Positions 23,084 through 34,735 of a DNA stretch of 64,000 nt are shown here, in pieces; the first letter of the stretch is position 1; each line of letters opens with the position of its first letter. The stretch is from contig CM036767.1 of NCBI GenBank assembly GCA_020796225.1, positions 28,553,253 to 28,617,252 of the forward strand. Direction: 5' to 3'. A model generated the notes under the pieces. It was not told the DNA's origin, did no database searches, and saw only the letters and a list, made by a program, of their open reading frames with translations. The stretch is from Arion vulgaris (taxonomy: Eukaryota > Mollusca > Gastropoda > Stylommatophora > Arionidae). The translations under genes were made by a program, and so were the position numbers.

Positions 23084-23134
23084 GGCGACTCGCTGAAGTA
23101 TTTTTTAGATAACATTGATCGCATCGGCACAGCT
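23084..23134 (+). CDS. GNA12/13: G-alpha-12/13 exon 2 (residues 155-171)
   Basis: A 51-nt exon preceded by tttttacag-like acceptor sequence (tttacttttacag) and followed by gtaagt. It reads GDSLKYFLDNIDRIGTA, which matches the G12/13 family stretch between the helical domain and switch I. Both borders are phase 0, so it joins exons 1 and 3 without changing frame. It is too short for ordinary open-frame scanning and was found from the protein alignment and splice sites. It sits between a 17.1-kb and a 27.6-kb intron, both full of transposons. Confidence 0.95.
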
Positions 23135-23774
23135 GTAAGTACTGTCATGTTCAAGTGTGTTGTGTCACTGTTTGATATGTAGTTAAACAACAGTTTTGAG
23201 CTGGTTGGTAGGGTCCAAGTTAGCATTGTTTTATTGTCTCAAATCTCAAAGAATGATTTATAAGTTGTTATTCTATAGCCAGCACGGAAAAAGAAGAAAA
23301 TCGTCCGATGGAGCTATTTCACTATAAAATTAATATCACATTCTGTTCTTCTTTTGCATGTAAGCGCACACTAACTCAGTTTGTTGAACTGTGCTTTTTT
23401 TGTTTTATAAGGGACTAACGCATATTTAAATCGATGTATGCCTCTTTCAATATAAGAACTGAATCTTGTTATCATATCAGAATGTGTTGCCATACAAACT
23501 TGACAGGTAAGAATAAGTTATTTTAAATCTAAATCACAATTATTACCTATGCTTTAGTTCTGCCTGGCAATTTATCCCTTTCCGAAAAACTTTCAACCAG
23601 CATCTTCTATTTAATTTTACATCCAAATCTCATTTCCCAGACTCTTTGTCACATTTATTTTCTCCCAGCAGAAGTGGGGAACCATCTATTTTCATTATCC
23701 CAACATAGCCACACAAAAAAGTTAATCGACTATGGTTTCCACAATTTTTGATCCTGTTCACGTAACCGACCCAT

Positions 23775-24010
23775 TGATTTTCCTATCAGTTATCAGTTAT
23801 ATGAGGACTATCATCATAACACTCCGGACATGTCCATAGGTGCTCCGATCTCCGCCTCAGCAAATCCAGCAGCGTCCAGCGGCCCAACACGCCAGTTCGA
23901 TGTTGATTAATCAATCTCCTTGCATATTTAGTATGTCGTTCTTTTCGGGCTTCACCAATATTGACACCCATCTCTCTCAATCTGGTCAGCGAGTGGGATT
24001 CACACCCTTG
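23775..24010 (-). mobile_element. LINE-D 3' end, PECYD subfamily 1
   Basis: - strand reads REMGVNIGEARKERHTKYAR, INQHRTGVLGRWTLLDLLRR and SEHLWTCPECYDDSPHITDN. Equivalent segments follow the RNase H domain at 30340-30507 and stand alone at 45845-46075. The 3' end carries short gataact repeats. Confidence 0.75.
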
Positions 24011-24321
24011 AAACTCCCCTGTTTACCATATTGCTTATGATGCCATATCTGTTGACGAACCGAGACTAAGGTCACCAGTGGTACACTCTAATTGTCTGAT
24101 ACCTGTACGAATGGGTTACACAACTCTCTATGTGAACATCACTCTCATGTATCCGCTAGAAAAAGGCTCTCAATTTTCAAATTTCTCATGTTTCTGTCTT
24201 CTGTATGATTTAAATCATTCACAACTGCACTGACTTACATATCAGTAGTTTATCTTTTTCTACACCAACATTAGTTGATGGATGGCGGTAGGTGGATTTA
24301 AAAAGGCTTACAGTACAAATC
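24011..24321. other. Non-coding stretch
   Basis: Nothing recognised. Confidence 0.5.
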
Positions 24322-24333
24322 AGGACGGGTTTC

Positions 24334-24496
24334 TTTGGCTGAAATCGGATGCATGTGTCCTAAATGTGTAGAAGTCTATGCGTTTAGGGGCCCACCAAAC
24401 CAATGTGCAACGTATACACGTTCTTGGCAAAGATCAAACATATCACAAAGAGTGATTAAAATTGGTCGTAAAGAACGAACGCAAAGAAGAAGAAGA
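24334..24496 (+). mobile_element. H-SINE type 2, 5'-truncated, with exact target duplication
   Basis: AGGACGGGTTTC is perfectly repeated at 24322-24333 and 24497-24508. The insert matches the 3' two-thirds of the full type 2 copy at 50189-50435 and ends in gaagaagaa. 5' truncation plus target duplication is the mark of LINE-driven insertion. Confidence 0.9.
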
Positions 24497-24509
24497 AGGA
24501 CGGGTTTCG

Positions 24510-25351
24510 ATAATTCTTAAATAGTTCATACTTCTTCTTCAGCGATTTCTGGTCATGCGCTTAATTTACTGTGGACCACAAACTGGGCAGCACACAAGAG
24601 ACAACATTGCAGATATGGAGAATATGTAAAAAGACAAGCAAGCACACATCACATAGTATTCTAACGTTCTGTCCTAGGTAGTTGTTAGTCTTGCAAAAAG
24701 TGATACATCAGACTTAGTTTACTAACTACTACAATATTGCGACTCACAAGGTGCATGATGAACTACAGATTATCAGGACAGTTAGTTTTCTTTCTCAATG
24801 AAGCGTATTTATTTTGGTTGCTTTGTGTCGCAATTTACATGTAGTTACACGCGATATATCCGTTTTTCAACTCGACATATATAGGATCGAGTTTGCATTC
24901 CATCTTTAATGTTAATCTCTACTTGTTTCGCAAGAGTGCACTGGGCAGCCTATTATAGGACTATTTCTTTAGGCTACACCATTGTTTTGTTCAGAACTGA
25001 TTGATTGATCTCTTTCACTGCCGTCTGAAGCCCAAGACCTGTGGTTATTCGATCTCTAATCTTTTGTCAACCAGTTAAGGGAGGGGCATCAGAGTCCACG
25101 TAATCAAAAACCCAGTAGGGGTCACATGAACATTACAAGCCTACATTTGGAGAATCATTCTTACTATTCAAAGTGTGTCTTCCAGTAATTATTCAAATAG
25201 TAGGAACGTCACATTGAAAAGTAAGTAATTCTCAACAAATGTTTTATTATACATTACAAATGTTTTATGTTTTAAAATACATTACAAATATCCTATACTA
25301 TCCAGTCGCTTCTGCTGCATCTTTTCCCCTTCCAGAAATGTGTTCACTCTT

Positions 25352-25390
<39 letters not shown>

Positions 25391-27165
25391 GCTCAATCTC
25401 TTATATACACAAAGTCGGGAAAAAATGCAGTTTTTCTTCTTAAAAAACGCCCATTGGTCGATATATTTTTAGAAGCACAGTTTAACTAGATGGAAAGTTG
25501 GCAGTTTTAAATTAAAAAAAAAAAAAGTTGAAAAAACCAAACTAGTGACATTGAGCAAATTTTCCCCATGAGACGCCATTTTATTTATTTATTTAGTTGT
25601 AAATAATTACAAGACCATCATTCTATGCTTATTTGAGCTTGGAAATATGTGTGTTCCCCGAGGTCTTGGCTAGGAAACAGTGCTCTGTCAGTTGTAATAT
25701 TTTATCTCTCTGATAGTTTTATCTTGCTGTTCGTTGTGCTTACTGTTAGAGCTTGTCCTCATGGTGCAGTTGGATGACGTTGACGCGTGTGTGTGCGTCG
25801 TGCGCGCGTGCGCTCCATCGAGTTTACTAAGTTTTGGTTAGTCAGTCATTTAGTGAACCGAGAATGGGAGATGCGGATAGAAAAGAAAGAAATGGTTGAC
25901 AATTAAAAACATTGGACATGCCTCGACATATGACATTCAGAAGAAGTACATAGCACGCCACCGCCTGCAACACCCGTGTCTAGATGCAAACAACGTATAT
26001 GCCACTCTGTCTTTGTGGTGGTATCCCACATTTCCCAGAAAATTCAAAATCCGAGGACCACTGTGACAGTCTTACAAAGATGAACGGACGATTTAGTTCC
26101 ACAAAAAGTAATTTTGACCATTGATGTGGAAAATGTATGTCTGTGGTGGTGATATCTTAATCAAAGACACTTTCACAGAAATAACGGGACATGATGCACT
26201 ACAGTAACCACCCGTAGACTCTCTGAGTTGGAGCTTTATCAACTCTTGCAATGCACACATATATTTCTTGGGTAGGAAAATTATCTATAGAAACACATTC
26301 CCATTATTGCATAGAAAAAGTGCATAAACGTATTATTTTCCTTGCGTTTATTGACTGACAAAACGTTCTTCTTGTGTTGAATAACGAAGACGAAGTATTA
26401 ATAGCATCACTACTTTGTCGCCCTTTTTTGAATCGACATGCCCGTTTGTAGAAGTGAACCACCTAGTCTCCCCAATGAAGGTCATGAGGGCCAATTATAC
26501 AACACAGTTATTCTGTCTGTGTTATCCTAAGATAGTACAGCACAAATAAACAATTATACCGACGCAAATTTCTGATGGAAGAAATTGCTATAGGAAACCT
26601 GGATTTTGTAATATAACGTTTCCTTTGATGTTGGCGGCATATTTGGCAAGTCTGATACAGCATTTTAGTTTTTACAGTAAACGCACACATATGACATTTG
26701 ATGTCAAGTCTCATTCAAAGGCGTATTATCCCAGCTCATACATGGGGCCAATGTTGATACTGCAATGGTGTGAAATAAACAAGAAATGTAGACATAGTTG
26801 TATTATTGTTTTTTTTAAAATAATGTACATTACAGTTAAAGTTAGCTGCCATGTCATAATGCATTCCCCCCTTTCGCGTCCAGGTTTGGGACTGGCAATG
26901 GCGGAGTTACTATGTTATCTTCGAGTCGCTACTTCTTCGGTACAATGCGCTTGTGTTAACTGATGTGGTAGGGAAGTATCACTACAATAAAATTCATTAA
27001 TGCACATCTCAGTCAGACTCAGATGTATCTAAAATGTTGACTAGTGCTGTGGGTTGTACAAACTGCAAACCATCTCTTTGCCAGTAGCCATCCTCTTCCC
27101 GGAGAACATGATCTTCACATTTTCGCCAGTATTCCTTGTTTATCGTGGAGATGGCCTCGCGTGTC
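24510..27165. other. Long non-coding stretch of intron 2
   Basis: A (TC)n microsatellite is at about 25348-25388 and a GT/GC-rich run at 25785-25815. No gene or known repeat was recognised in the remainder. Confidence 0.5.
25348..25388. repeat. (TC)n microsatellite
   Basis: About 20 TC dinucleotides with a short interrupted start. Confidence 0.9.
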
Positions 27166-27169
27166 AGGT

Positions 27170-27990
27170 TTTGCACATCACACATTTTGAACGTGGTAAG
27201 TATTCTTTTCGGCCACTCGTCTTTTTACTTTAGCCCATACAAGCTCTATTGGGTTTAGTTGCGGATGGTATGGTGGCAGTCGAAGAGAAGTGTGGCCGTG
27301 TTCTAATATGATTTTGCCGATTTGATAAACCTTCGTCCTCTTTGTCTGCCTCACTATCTGAAATAATTCAGGTTTCAAACAGTTGTTGTCGAAATTAACA
27401 TTTTCTTTGACAAGCCATGTCTTCATTTCCTCTTTGGTGCTTATGAAATTGGGATTTTGTCCTCCAGGGCAACAACATTATGATATGAAGCATTATCCAT
27501 AACAATACATGAAGGTTTATCAAGAATTGGGAGTACAGTGTTTTCTAACCAGTCTCTAAAAATACATGAATTCATTTCTTTGTGGTAGTCTACACCGTCT
27601 GTTGACTTTGAGTGAAAAATATATTCCTTCCACCAGTGGTTTTACGGAAAGTGAAACCAGCTCATCTCACAATCTTCCTCAAATTTGTTTTAGATATTTC
27701 AATGTCACAATGTGATAATAGACGACTTTTCAATTTACGTAAAGTAACAAGTTCATTGTACTGGAACATTTTCAAAATTTCACGTCTGATAACACCTTTG
27801 TCAAAATCGTCAACACATACTTTCCTTCTTTGCTGCACAGTTGCCTTTGCGTATCCACAGTTCTGTTTCATCCAACGAGAAAACGATTTTCTATCTAAAC
27901 CCAAAGCTGCTATGGCTCTTTTCTCTGGTTCTTGTATACTGTGGTACAGATCTCTTTATCTGTTTCTCTTTGCGGAAATGAGCGTATAAC
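27170..27990 (-). mobile_element. Tc1/mariner-type (DDE) transposase, broken
   Basis: On the - strand the N-terminal DNA-binding part reads RKVCVDDFDKGVIRREI and TLRKLKSRLLSH, followed by FTFRKTTGG, then the catalytic core with DYHKEMNSCIFRDWLENTV, PSCIVMDNASYHNVV (Asp of the second DDE position) and HTSLRLPPYHPQLNPIELVW (the last acidic residue is Glu in NPIE), ending AKVKRRVAEKN. Frame breaks fall near 27660, 27600 and 27450. The first catalytic Asp region is not recovered, so the copy is internally deleted and inactive. Terminal inverted repeats were not located. Confidence 0.85.
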
Positions 27991-29399
27991 ATTAATGACA
28001 CTTTTTGCATTGTAATAAATTTGCACTTCAAACTCATTATGTATGTTAAATCAATGACTGTCAACAATATTACAAAATAACTTCACACTAATTTCGATAT
28101 ACGCCTTTAACTAAACTTTCGTGTACTACTAATGACGTCATTTCTTCACCAAGTTCAAGCCCGAGTCGTTATGGTGCCCGAAAAATGCAAGAACTTTTCA
28201 AAAACCGTGAATTTCGTCCTGAATGTTGCTATTTTTGTCATCAATGTATTAAATTGCTGTAAACATGAATTTTCTTCAACCATGCCAACAAAGGCGTTAA
28301 ATATATAGCACAAAGAAAAGGAAACTTCTAGATGGTATGATTGTTTGAATGGCAAAAATATTTTGTAGCGTCGGGAACATGTGTAGTTCACATGCAAGTT
28401 TTCAAGCTATTTCATCAAATGGTTACAAAGATACACATTTTTATCTGTGGGCATGACAAGTTGAACGGACTATAACAGTCTCTATATCTAAGATTTCTAA
28501 TAATATTTACGCGTCCATTGAAGTAAAGAACCCGTCCGTTTTCATATCGTGTAGTATACATATTGGGAAATACAGTGTTAAGATCGAACTTGAAGGCAGC
28601 TATTACAAATTGGTTCATGGGTTACAGTAGAGGGTTCGCGTTGAGTAGAAATATGACTTGAACATTAGGATAGATGATCTAATGTTCTGAGGGTGTTTAA
28701 TGTGAAGTAATATTTTGAAAGCAATTCTTTTAACTGCAATATGCTTGGACTATCAAGCACAAAACAAGTGACGAAGCAATCCTGCAATTGCTGCAGTTTT
28801 TTTTTCGATCCAGAAGCACTTGAGCTTTCGGCTCGGTGCTATGGACATCGTAATCTTTCGGTTCGGTGCCACGAACACCGTAAATCTGGAGAACTCTGTG
28901 ACTTTTCTGACTGCTCGCGGAATTGAACCGCACTCACAGGGGGCTTGTCACCCGTCTTTCAAATGCGCTATGAACACGTGCGACATGCGGGCAATTGCTG
29001 CAGTTACTAATGTCTTCGTATTTTCTCTCCCACTCTTAACCTAGTTTTCCAATCTCTTGTGCTTTCAATGTGGCAAACTAACATTGAATATAGCCTTAAA
29101 TAACCCTTTATCGTTCACATCTAAGAGCAGGCTAAATCTATCTTTGGCTGCTTTGAAAACTGTCATGCACGTCGCGTCCTTTGCAATAAACTAGCATTTT
29201 ACTCCTAATCCTGATTGGTTACATCCCCTGTTGCTGTCATGTCCTAGCCAAAGCATCTTAGTCATTAAGATCAAGCTATTCAAAACAAAGTTACATCACA
29301 TATAGTCACTAGACTGGTTTAGAACAAGAAGTAAGTGTGTTTAACGAAATCATTTTCCTTTTTGTTTGTACCAGCAGAGCTCTAATATATGGACAATAG
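27991..29399. other. Non-coding stretch
   Basis: A 30-bp tandem pair containing tttcggttcggtgc-type units at about 28832-28890; otherwise nothing recognised. Confidence 0.5.
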
Positions 29400-29411
29400 A
29401 TATCTTGTTTA

Positions 29412-29556
29412 CGTGGAGGTAGTGACGAAAAATAACAAGACGGGACTCCTTGGAGACCCCGTAATTGGAATGAGTACACTTTAAACCCTTTAACTAGGAT
29501 TTATTGGAGGACAAGCCTGGTGCCAGCAGCCGTGGTAATTTCAGCTCCAATAGCGT
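29412..29556 (+). pseudogene. 18S rRNA fragment (530-loop region)
   Basis: About 145 bp match the small-subunit rRNA from the gaggtagtgacgaaaaataa helix through gtaattggaatgagtacact to the universally conserved tggtgccagcagccg (here followed by t for c) and ctccaatagcgt. It differs from the canonical sequence as I remember it at roughly a dozen sites, so it is an old, non-functional piece. The ACTTTAAACCC form resembles protostome 18S (from memory). Confidence 0.93.
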
Positions 29557-29775
29557 GACCCCCGTGCGGTTACCGGGGCCCGAAATCGGGTTAAAGAATA
29601 GAACCACTATTACCTGCCACATGCTGTATACAGCAAAAGTGAAGGTTTGACGTGGGATTAGCTACCCCACCCTGTAAAAATACTCAGCTATAAAAACCAC
29701 AATCAAGCGTATGAGAGCTTGCACGGGCTTGGTTGAGGACCTATGCCTCCTTGGAGACAAAGGGTAAAGAAGAAC
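29557..29775 (+). mobile_element. H-SINE type 3, full length, within the chimera
   Basis: Shared head (CCGTGCGGTTACCGGGGCCC), type 3 body with agtgaaggtttgacgtggga and agagcttgcacgggcttggt, tail aaagaagaa. Hairpin CCCGAAATCGGG at 29579-29590. Confidence 0.8.
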
Positions 29776-30507
29776 AGGAGAGGAATTGATTGCTGTGCCA
29801 CCTCAATTTCAGACTGCTTTCAGCGTTATTACATCTATTAAGAAAAACTGCGAACAAAATAATCTTATCACTGATTGACGTGGAGGTAGATGCCCTCTTG
29901 AATGACATCATCAATGATACATATGTGGTTATTTACACCGATGGTTCAGTCATTCGCCAACAACGCTGTGCGTGGGCTTTTCAGCACGCTCAGGAGGAAA
30001 AATAATAAGAGAGGCCAGTGGGGCCTACGCAACCACCACAAGTAGTTTGACAATGGAGGTTCGGGCGGTTACGGAGGCGAACTGGTTGGCATCTCACAAC
30101 TATTCTCGTGTTTTCATACTCAGTGACTCCATGAGCATGATTCGTAAAGTCGAATCAGGAAGGGTGAGACGCAACTGGGTGGAGGTACTGGCACGGACAA
30201 TGATCAGAGAAATCACCTTAATTTTTGTCCCTGGCCATGCAAGAGTTAGGAGTAGTGAACGAGCTGATAGATTGGCTGGCTTGGCTACAATATCAGAGGA
30301 GCTGCCATGGATCGAAATGACATTCTTCACGCATTGAGAGAGTCTTTCCGAACAGAGGAGTTTCAGGCTGTGAATCCCACTCGCTGACTAGATTGAAAGA
30401 GATGGGTGTCATTTGCTGGATTTGCTGAGGAGGAGATCGGAGCACCTATGGACATGTTCGGAGTGCTATGATGATATTCCTCATATAACTGATAACTGAG
30501 AAGAAGA
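29776..30507 (+). mobile_element. LINE-D 3' part: RNase H domain and PECYD module
   Basis: The RNase HI domain shows VVIYTDGSV (first Asp), TMEVRAVTEA-like (Glu), FILSDSMSMI (Asp) and FVPGHARVRSSERADRLAG (final acidic site). It is followed by DRNDILHALRESFRTEEFQA and a shortened C-terminal module (TYGHVRSAMM in place of LWTCPECYDD after a frame break). Frameshifts fall near 29975 and 30310. In LINEs of the I and related clades RNase H lies C-terminal to the RT and helps remove template RNA; here no RT remains. Confidence 0.83.
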
Positions 30508-30519
30508 ATATCTTGTTTA

Positions 30520-31774
30520 TCAAATGTGTTTATTACAACACAATAATTGTTACGTAAGAGCATCTATATTACACCATCTTGAACTCGGCGTGCTTCACGC
30601 GCAACTTTTAACACATTAAAAAACAGTCAGACCAATAGTTCATGACCTAGAATACATTCAGTACACATCCACCCCCAATCCATATTAAAAACACCCAAAT
30701 AAAATAAATTTTTGGATCTCCTAATGCATGTTTCTAGTGGTCCAGATTCTGGGTAACATAGGTTTGTTGCATGACTTTTCCTTAGACGCTTAATATTTCA
30801 GAGATGGCTTAACAAACCAACTTCGTCCAGAAAAAAAAAAAGTTTCGTCAACATTGATAATTTGACCGTAACAGTATCCTAGATCTTCAATTATCTTATG
30901 CGAGATCCTGTGGTAAAGATTATTCAGGAACGATATCTGCAGCTCATTGAACCGTTATGTTACGTAGATGTATCCTACTCGTGAACCTATAAAACCCACA
31001 TATTGCTTGCCGCAAATTGCTAATATTTAGCTATCTCACCTTTACTACTCTTCAGATCATCAAATATACCTTGAGCTTTGCTTGAATGATAGCATCATTC
31101 ACTGGAACATTACTAGTCTTATTCTATATCCAGATCACTAATAGTTTGTCCATTTCAGCATTCACACTATCTATAGTCACGTTAAGTGTTATTCTGATCT
31201 GTGTAGTATTTTTACACTTCATCAATCAAGAGTTGTTTGTTTCTTTTTCGAAACAGTGTTAACGGTTGCGAGAGATATCTAGCATTCCGGTCTATTTCAG
31301 AATGCTAAACGTTGTCATTAAAAAGTGTCATTAAAACTCATCTTGAAGTTTGAGTCGAACATAATACTCTCTTCTTACCCCACACCCACTCTCACGTTTA
31401 TCTCTGTGTATGTGTGTTTACCCCTACAGCAGGGAGTTGGGCCGATTGTACCGGTTTAAGGCACGTTCAACCACAACGTCTTGTGGTTATATAGATTGCA
31501 TGGTCAATTCCAATATGTGTCATAATTCCATTTCTGGTCGCCTTATTTACTTACTGAGAAGAATTATTACTTTTCATGTCTCGTCGTTGATATATGCATT
31601 TTTGTTAAGTTTACAAAGATAATCTGTTATGTTATACCACAAAGTCAGTTTACGCAAAAACTGGTCGGTAATCTGAACTTGAATTTGTGTTCGCAAGTCG
31701 GAAATTCCCAATAAAAATTATACGTTTAGATGTCTACCTACTCATCCATCTATTAATCAACAAGTCCTTATGTG
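30520..31774. other. Non-coding stretch
   Basis: A possible remnant on the - strand near 30835-30950 reads IEDLGYCYGQIINVDET, faintly transposase-like, but too little to call. Nothing else seen. Confidence 0.4.
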
Positions 31775-31955
31775 GCCACCAGTTGGTAAAAGAAAACGGT
31801 GAAGACCACTCTTCGAAGAACAATCTTACAAGAAAGTAAACTATTGGGATGTAAAACCATTCGAGATCTCCAACTGCTAGCAACGAACCGCATTACATGG
31901 AGATCTAAAACTTCTGCCCTATGTGCCGCCTTTGGCACGAAAGGAACAAACTAAC
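31775..31955 (+). mobile_element. LINE C-terminal fragment
   Basis: Reads KTVKTTLRRTILQESKLLG, then TNRITWRSKTSALCAAFGTK, the usual K/R-rich end with a WRxxVxALC motif. Confidence 0.65.
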
Positions 31956-32925
31956 TCATCCATAAACTAAAGAATAAATAATCCGGTCCGCTTTAAAAAA
32001 AAAAAGTACGTGTAAGCAGATCGTTTAACGTTATTCGACATAAGTGGGCACGATTGTATTTGATAACACCACGTTTATTTCACGTTGGGTTACAGATTGA
32101 AGTTTCATGAATGATATTCTTCATGAAAATCGTGTCCTCTTCATTAGACCTACAAATGTTACATGAAACATATTTATTTTTAATAGCCTTCTCTCATCTA
32201 GTCAGACTTAATTATAAGTGAGCACGTTTCTTTTTCCTTGAACTTATTTTGATAATCATTTATAATTTGATGTTAAATTTATTACGACCGCGCTATCAAC
32301 TTGTTTATACCTGGCTGCCATTGAGAAACAGAATAGGGTTATTTTCAGATCCGGCATACGTATGTGTTTATTCAATCTATTTCGGTGTTGGCGTGACATT
32401 AATAGCTGTGGCAGTGATTTCAAATAATGATAATTCTCTTTATGATGCCGTTTATTAACTTAATTGTGTGCCTTAATTGTGTGTTGGGAATTGTTGCTGG
32501 GCAACTCAACACAATGCTTCATTTCTTTACACGTTTATTGAACGTGCTTTAAAATAACCTGATAACAAATTTGCACAGACACTCACACAAACATCTGCTC
32601 AATTTCGGATCGTGTACACGCAACGATTTTGCATCTTGCACATTGCAACGCTAAAACACAAGAGAAGGTTAAGTTGAGAAGTTGGAACAAATTAAGACAA
32701 GTTATGCCAGAACTTCATAGCCCAGAAAGTTGTATAAGTGGTCCACCTGCTCGACAGTCTGGATAAGAAATATGGATGGAAGTCATATTTTATGACAACA
32801 ACACACAAAGATCAGTTTCAAACTTCGGAAATGAGATATTTTAATTTTAGGAAATTTGTTCAAGCTGGAAGAAGAGATATTGTTTCCATTTAGATAATAC
32901 ATTAACTTCTTGAAGTTCAACCTCT
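31956..32925. other. Non-coding stretch
   Basis: Nothing recognised. Confidence 0.5.
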
Positions 32926-33378
32926 CCTACAGATCAGAGTGGAGCAGTCCGAATGGCAATGTTTTAGTCACCTCTACAGATTGGAAGAGAACCGATTACC
33001 GTGATAAGCATTGAAGGGAAATAATCAGTGTTCTAGACCTACAGGAAAGCAGACAGTGAGATAGAAGGAAAATACGAAACAGTCTCTAGAGGATCGAAAA
33101 CCAATACAATTGGAGATTAAGAAGAGAAAGTAGCGAAATATTGGACACACCATCAGAAACAACCGAACAACATAACCAGATATACATTTGTCTGGAACTC
33201 ACGGGGGAAGAGAGTAGTGAAGAAACTAAAAACTTCATGGCGAGGAATTGTGGAAGAGAAGTTCAGAGCGATTTGGGTCTCGAAGACAGGATTGAATAAA
33301 GCGGCTCAAAATAGAGTTCTGCGAAGAGCGACAGTTGCAGCCCTTTGTTCCAATGGGAACAAGAATATTTTGTAGGTA
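32926..33378 (+). mobile_element. LINE-A-like 3' end, degraded
   Basis: Conceptual text NNRTTITRYTFVWNSRGK-like, SWRGIVEEKFRAIWVSKTGL and AAQNRVLRRATVAALCSNGN matches the C-terminal end of LINE-A-type elements. Several stops. Confidence 0.65.
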
Positions 33379-33415
33379 AATAGTAGTAAGTATGAAGGGC
33401 CAAGGCTTGTCTATT

Positions 33416-33680
33416 CTATATCATCTTCGTGTCCCGATTGACACATAAGGCTTCCACAAGAGACTTCCACTGTTGCCGTTCTGCCTTTCTACCAACCGTC
33501 TCCCACGTCAGGCCACACTCCTTCAACTCTCTCTCCACCGTTCTTTTCCATGTTTCCTTTGGACGTCCATGCCTTCTCTTCCCATCCGCTGTCCATCTGA
33601 GAGCTGTCCTAGCCAATGCCCCCAATGACATACATGTCCAAACCACCTCCATCTTCATCTCTTAATGATGGTCTCCAAGG
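33416..33680 (-). mobile_element. LINE 3' fragment (GLTWETV family)
   Basis: - strand text RTALRWTADGKRRHGRPKET, WKRTVERELKECGLTWETVG and WKSLVEALCVNRDTK. Related fragment at 21560-21855. Confidence 0.78.
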
Positions 33681-34405
33681 ATGCGCATTCTGTTCGTTTC
33701 AAAAGTCGAGGCTTGTACTGGTAAAACGATAAGGAATGTCCATGAAGACCTTCACACCACGGTAATATTGGAGCAACCACACCAGCCCTCAATTTTGCAA
33801 GTGCATAAAAAAAAAAATTCAGTGGATGTACAAGTTATCAGCATACATTGTACGTTTATGTTTCTCTCAATGTCTCGGCAGTCCATCTTCAGGGAAAATA
33901 AAAATAGTTTTCATTGCAGTCAGGCGTCAGAATGCTATCTGGTATCTTATTTTCTAATACCAGAACCTGTTTGCAACAACTGTTCTATTTGTATGGTGAA
34001 TTTGTGCCAGATATACTTAGCATCTTCAAGCCACGTGGTTTATATCTCGTTTATGCCCGATACTACAAGTGACATGAAGAATGGTTTTGAAACATTCCAC
34101 GATATGATGCGCACGGGATACGGGAGTAGACACGTCTTATATTTACTCTTACGTGGATGCGAGAGGAGAAGGAGAGAAAGAGAGAGAGTGTGAGAGAAGT
34201 ATAACGTTTATTAAGTGGCTGGAACATTTGTGAATATAAACTCAGCATAAGTTGCTACTACACTTTAGTGGCTAGGATGAAAAGTAAAAATAAACAGTAT
34301 TGATTGTAGGACAGTGATATCCAACGTTTTATGTATTGGGATGTTTGGACTGCTGGAAGCGGATATGGGGGTGCGCCGTATAATAATAATGCTTTCTGAT
34401 TGCTT
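33681..34405. other. Non-coding stretch
   Basis: An open frame 33681-34193 (170 codons from a non-ATG start) shows no domain, and its end is a low-complexity RRRERERV run. I do not consider it a gene. Confidence 0.45.
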
Positions 34406-34409
34406 AAAT

Positions 34410-34735
34410 AGGACCATCATCATTGCACTTCGGTGAGTAACCATGTGTGCTCCGATCTCTTTCTTATACAGGAAGATCACAGCGACGGTCCGCAATGTAA
34501 TTTTGAAGATGGTGACAATATTTAGTAAGAATTTTATTTTTTAGTCTTTCTGATGAATTTTGCACGGACATCGGCTTTACAGTCTGCTCTTCTTGATTTT
34601 GAACTGCCAAGGGTTCTTCTTTTACGTGCTCCACTTGAAAACTGGACCTATATTTTATCGTCCGCTTTTGATAGGACTAGGAACTTGATCTCGCACTATG
34701 TTTAGAAGTCTCTAGAAAAATATCCCAATTATATC
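34410..34735 (-). mobile_element. S2 SINE, head truncated
   Basis: 3' end at 34410 (catcattgcacttcggtgag) through the body to gatctcg; the tRNA-like head is missing and the core is partly deleted near 34488. Confidence 0.75.

Larger units (their letters stand above)
29412..30507 (+). mobile_element. Chimeric retro-insertion: 18S rRNA + H-SINE + LINE-D, one target duplication
   Basis: ATATCTTGTTTA is perfectly repeated at 29400-29411 and 30508-30519. Between these lie, in order, an 18S rRNA fragment (29412-29556), a complete H-SINE type 3 (29557-29775) and a 5'-truncated LINE-D end (29776-30507). The rRNA begins exactly at the left duplication, and neither internal junction has a duplication of its own. 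The simplest reading is one target-primed event in which the reverse transcriptase copied LINE-D RNA and then switched to SINE RNA and to rRNA. Confidence 0.82.

Noticed and set aside
29412..29556. Functional rRNA gene
   Set aside because: Only about 145 bp, with changes at otherwise invariant positions (gccgtgg for gccgcgg, aatttca for aattcca), inside a retro-insertion.
30835..30950. Second DNA transposase (INVDET-like text on the - strand)
   Set aside because: One short motif only, with a homopolymer run beside it; not enough to call.
33681..34193. 170-codon open frame as a host gene
   Set aside because: No ATG at the start, no domain, ends in low-complexity Arg/Glu; no splice context.
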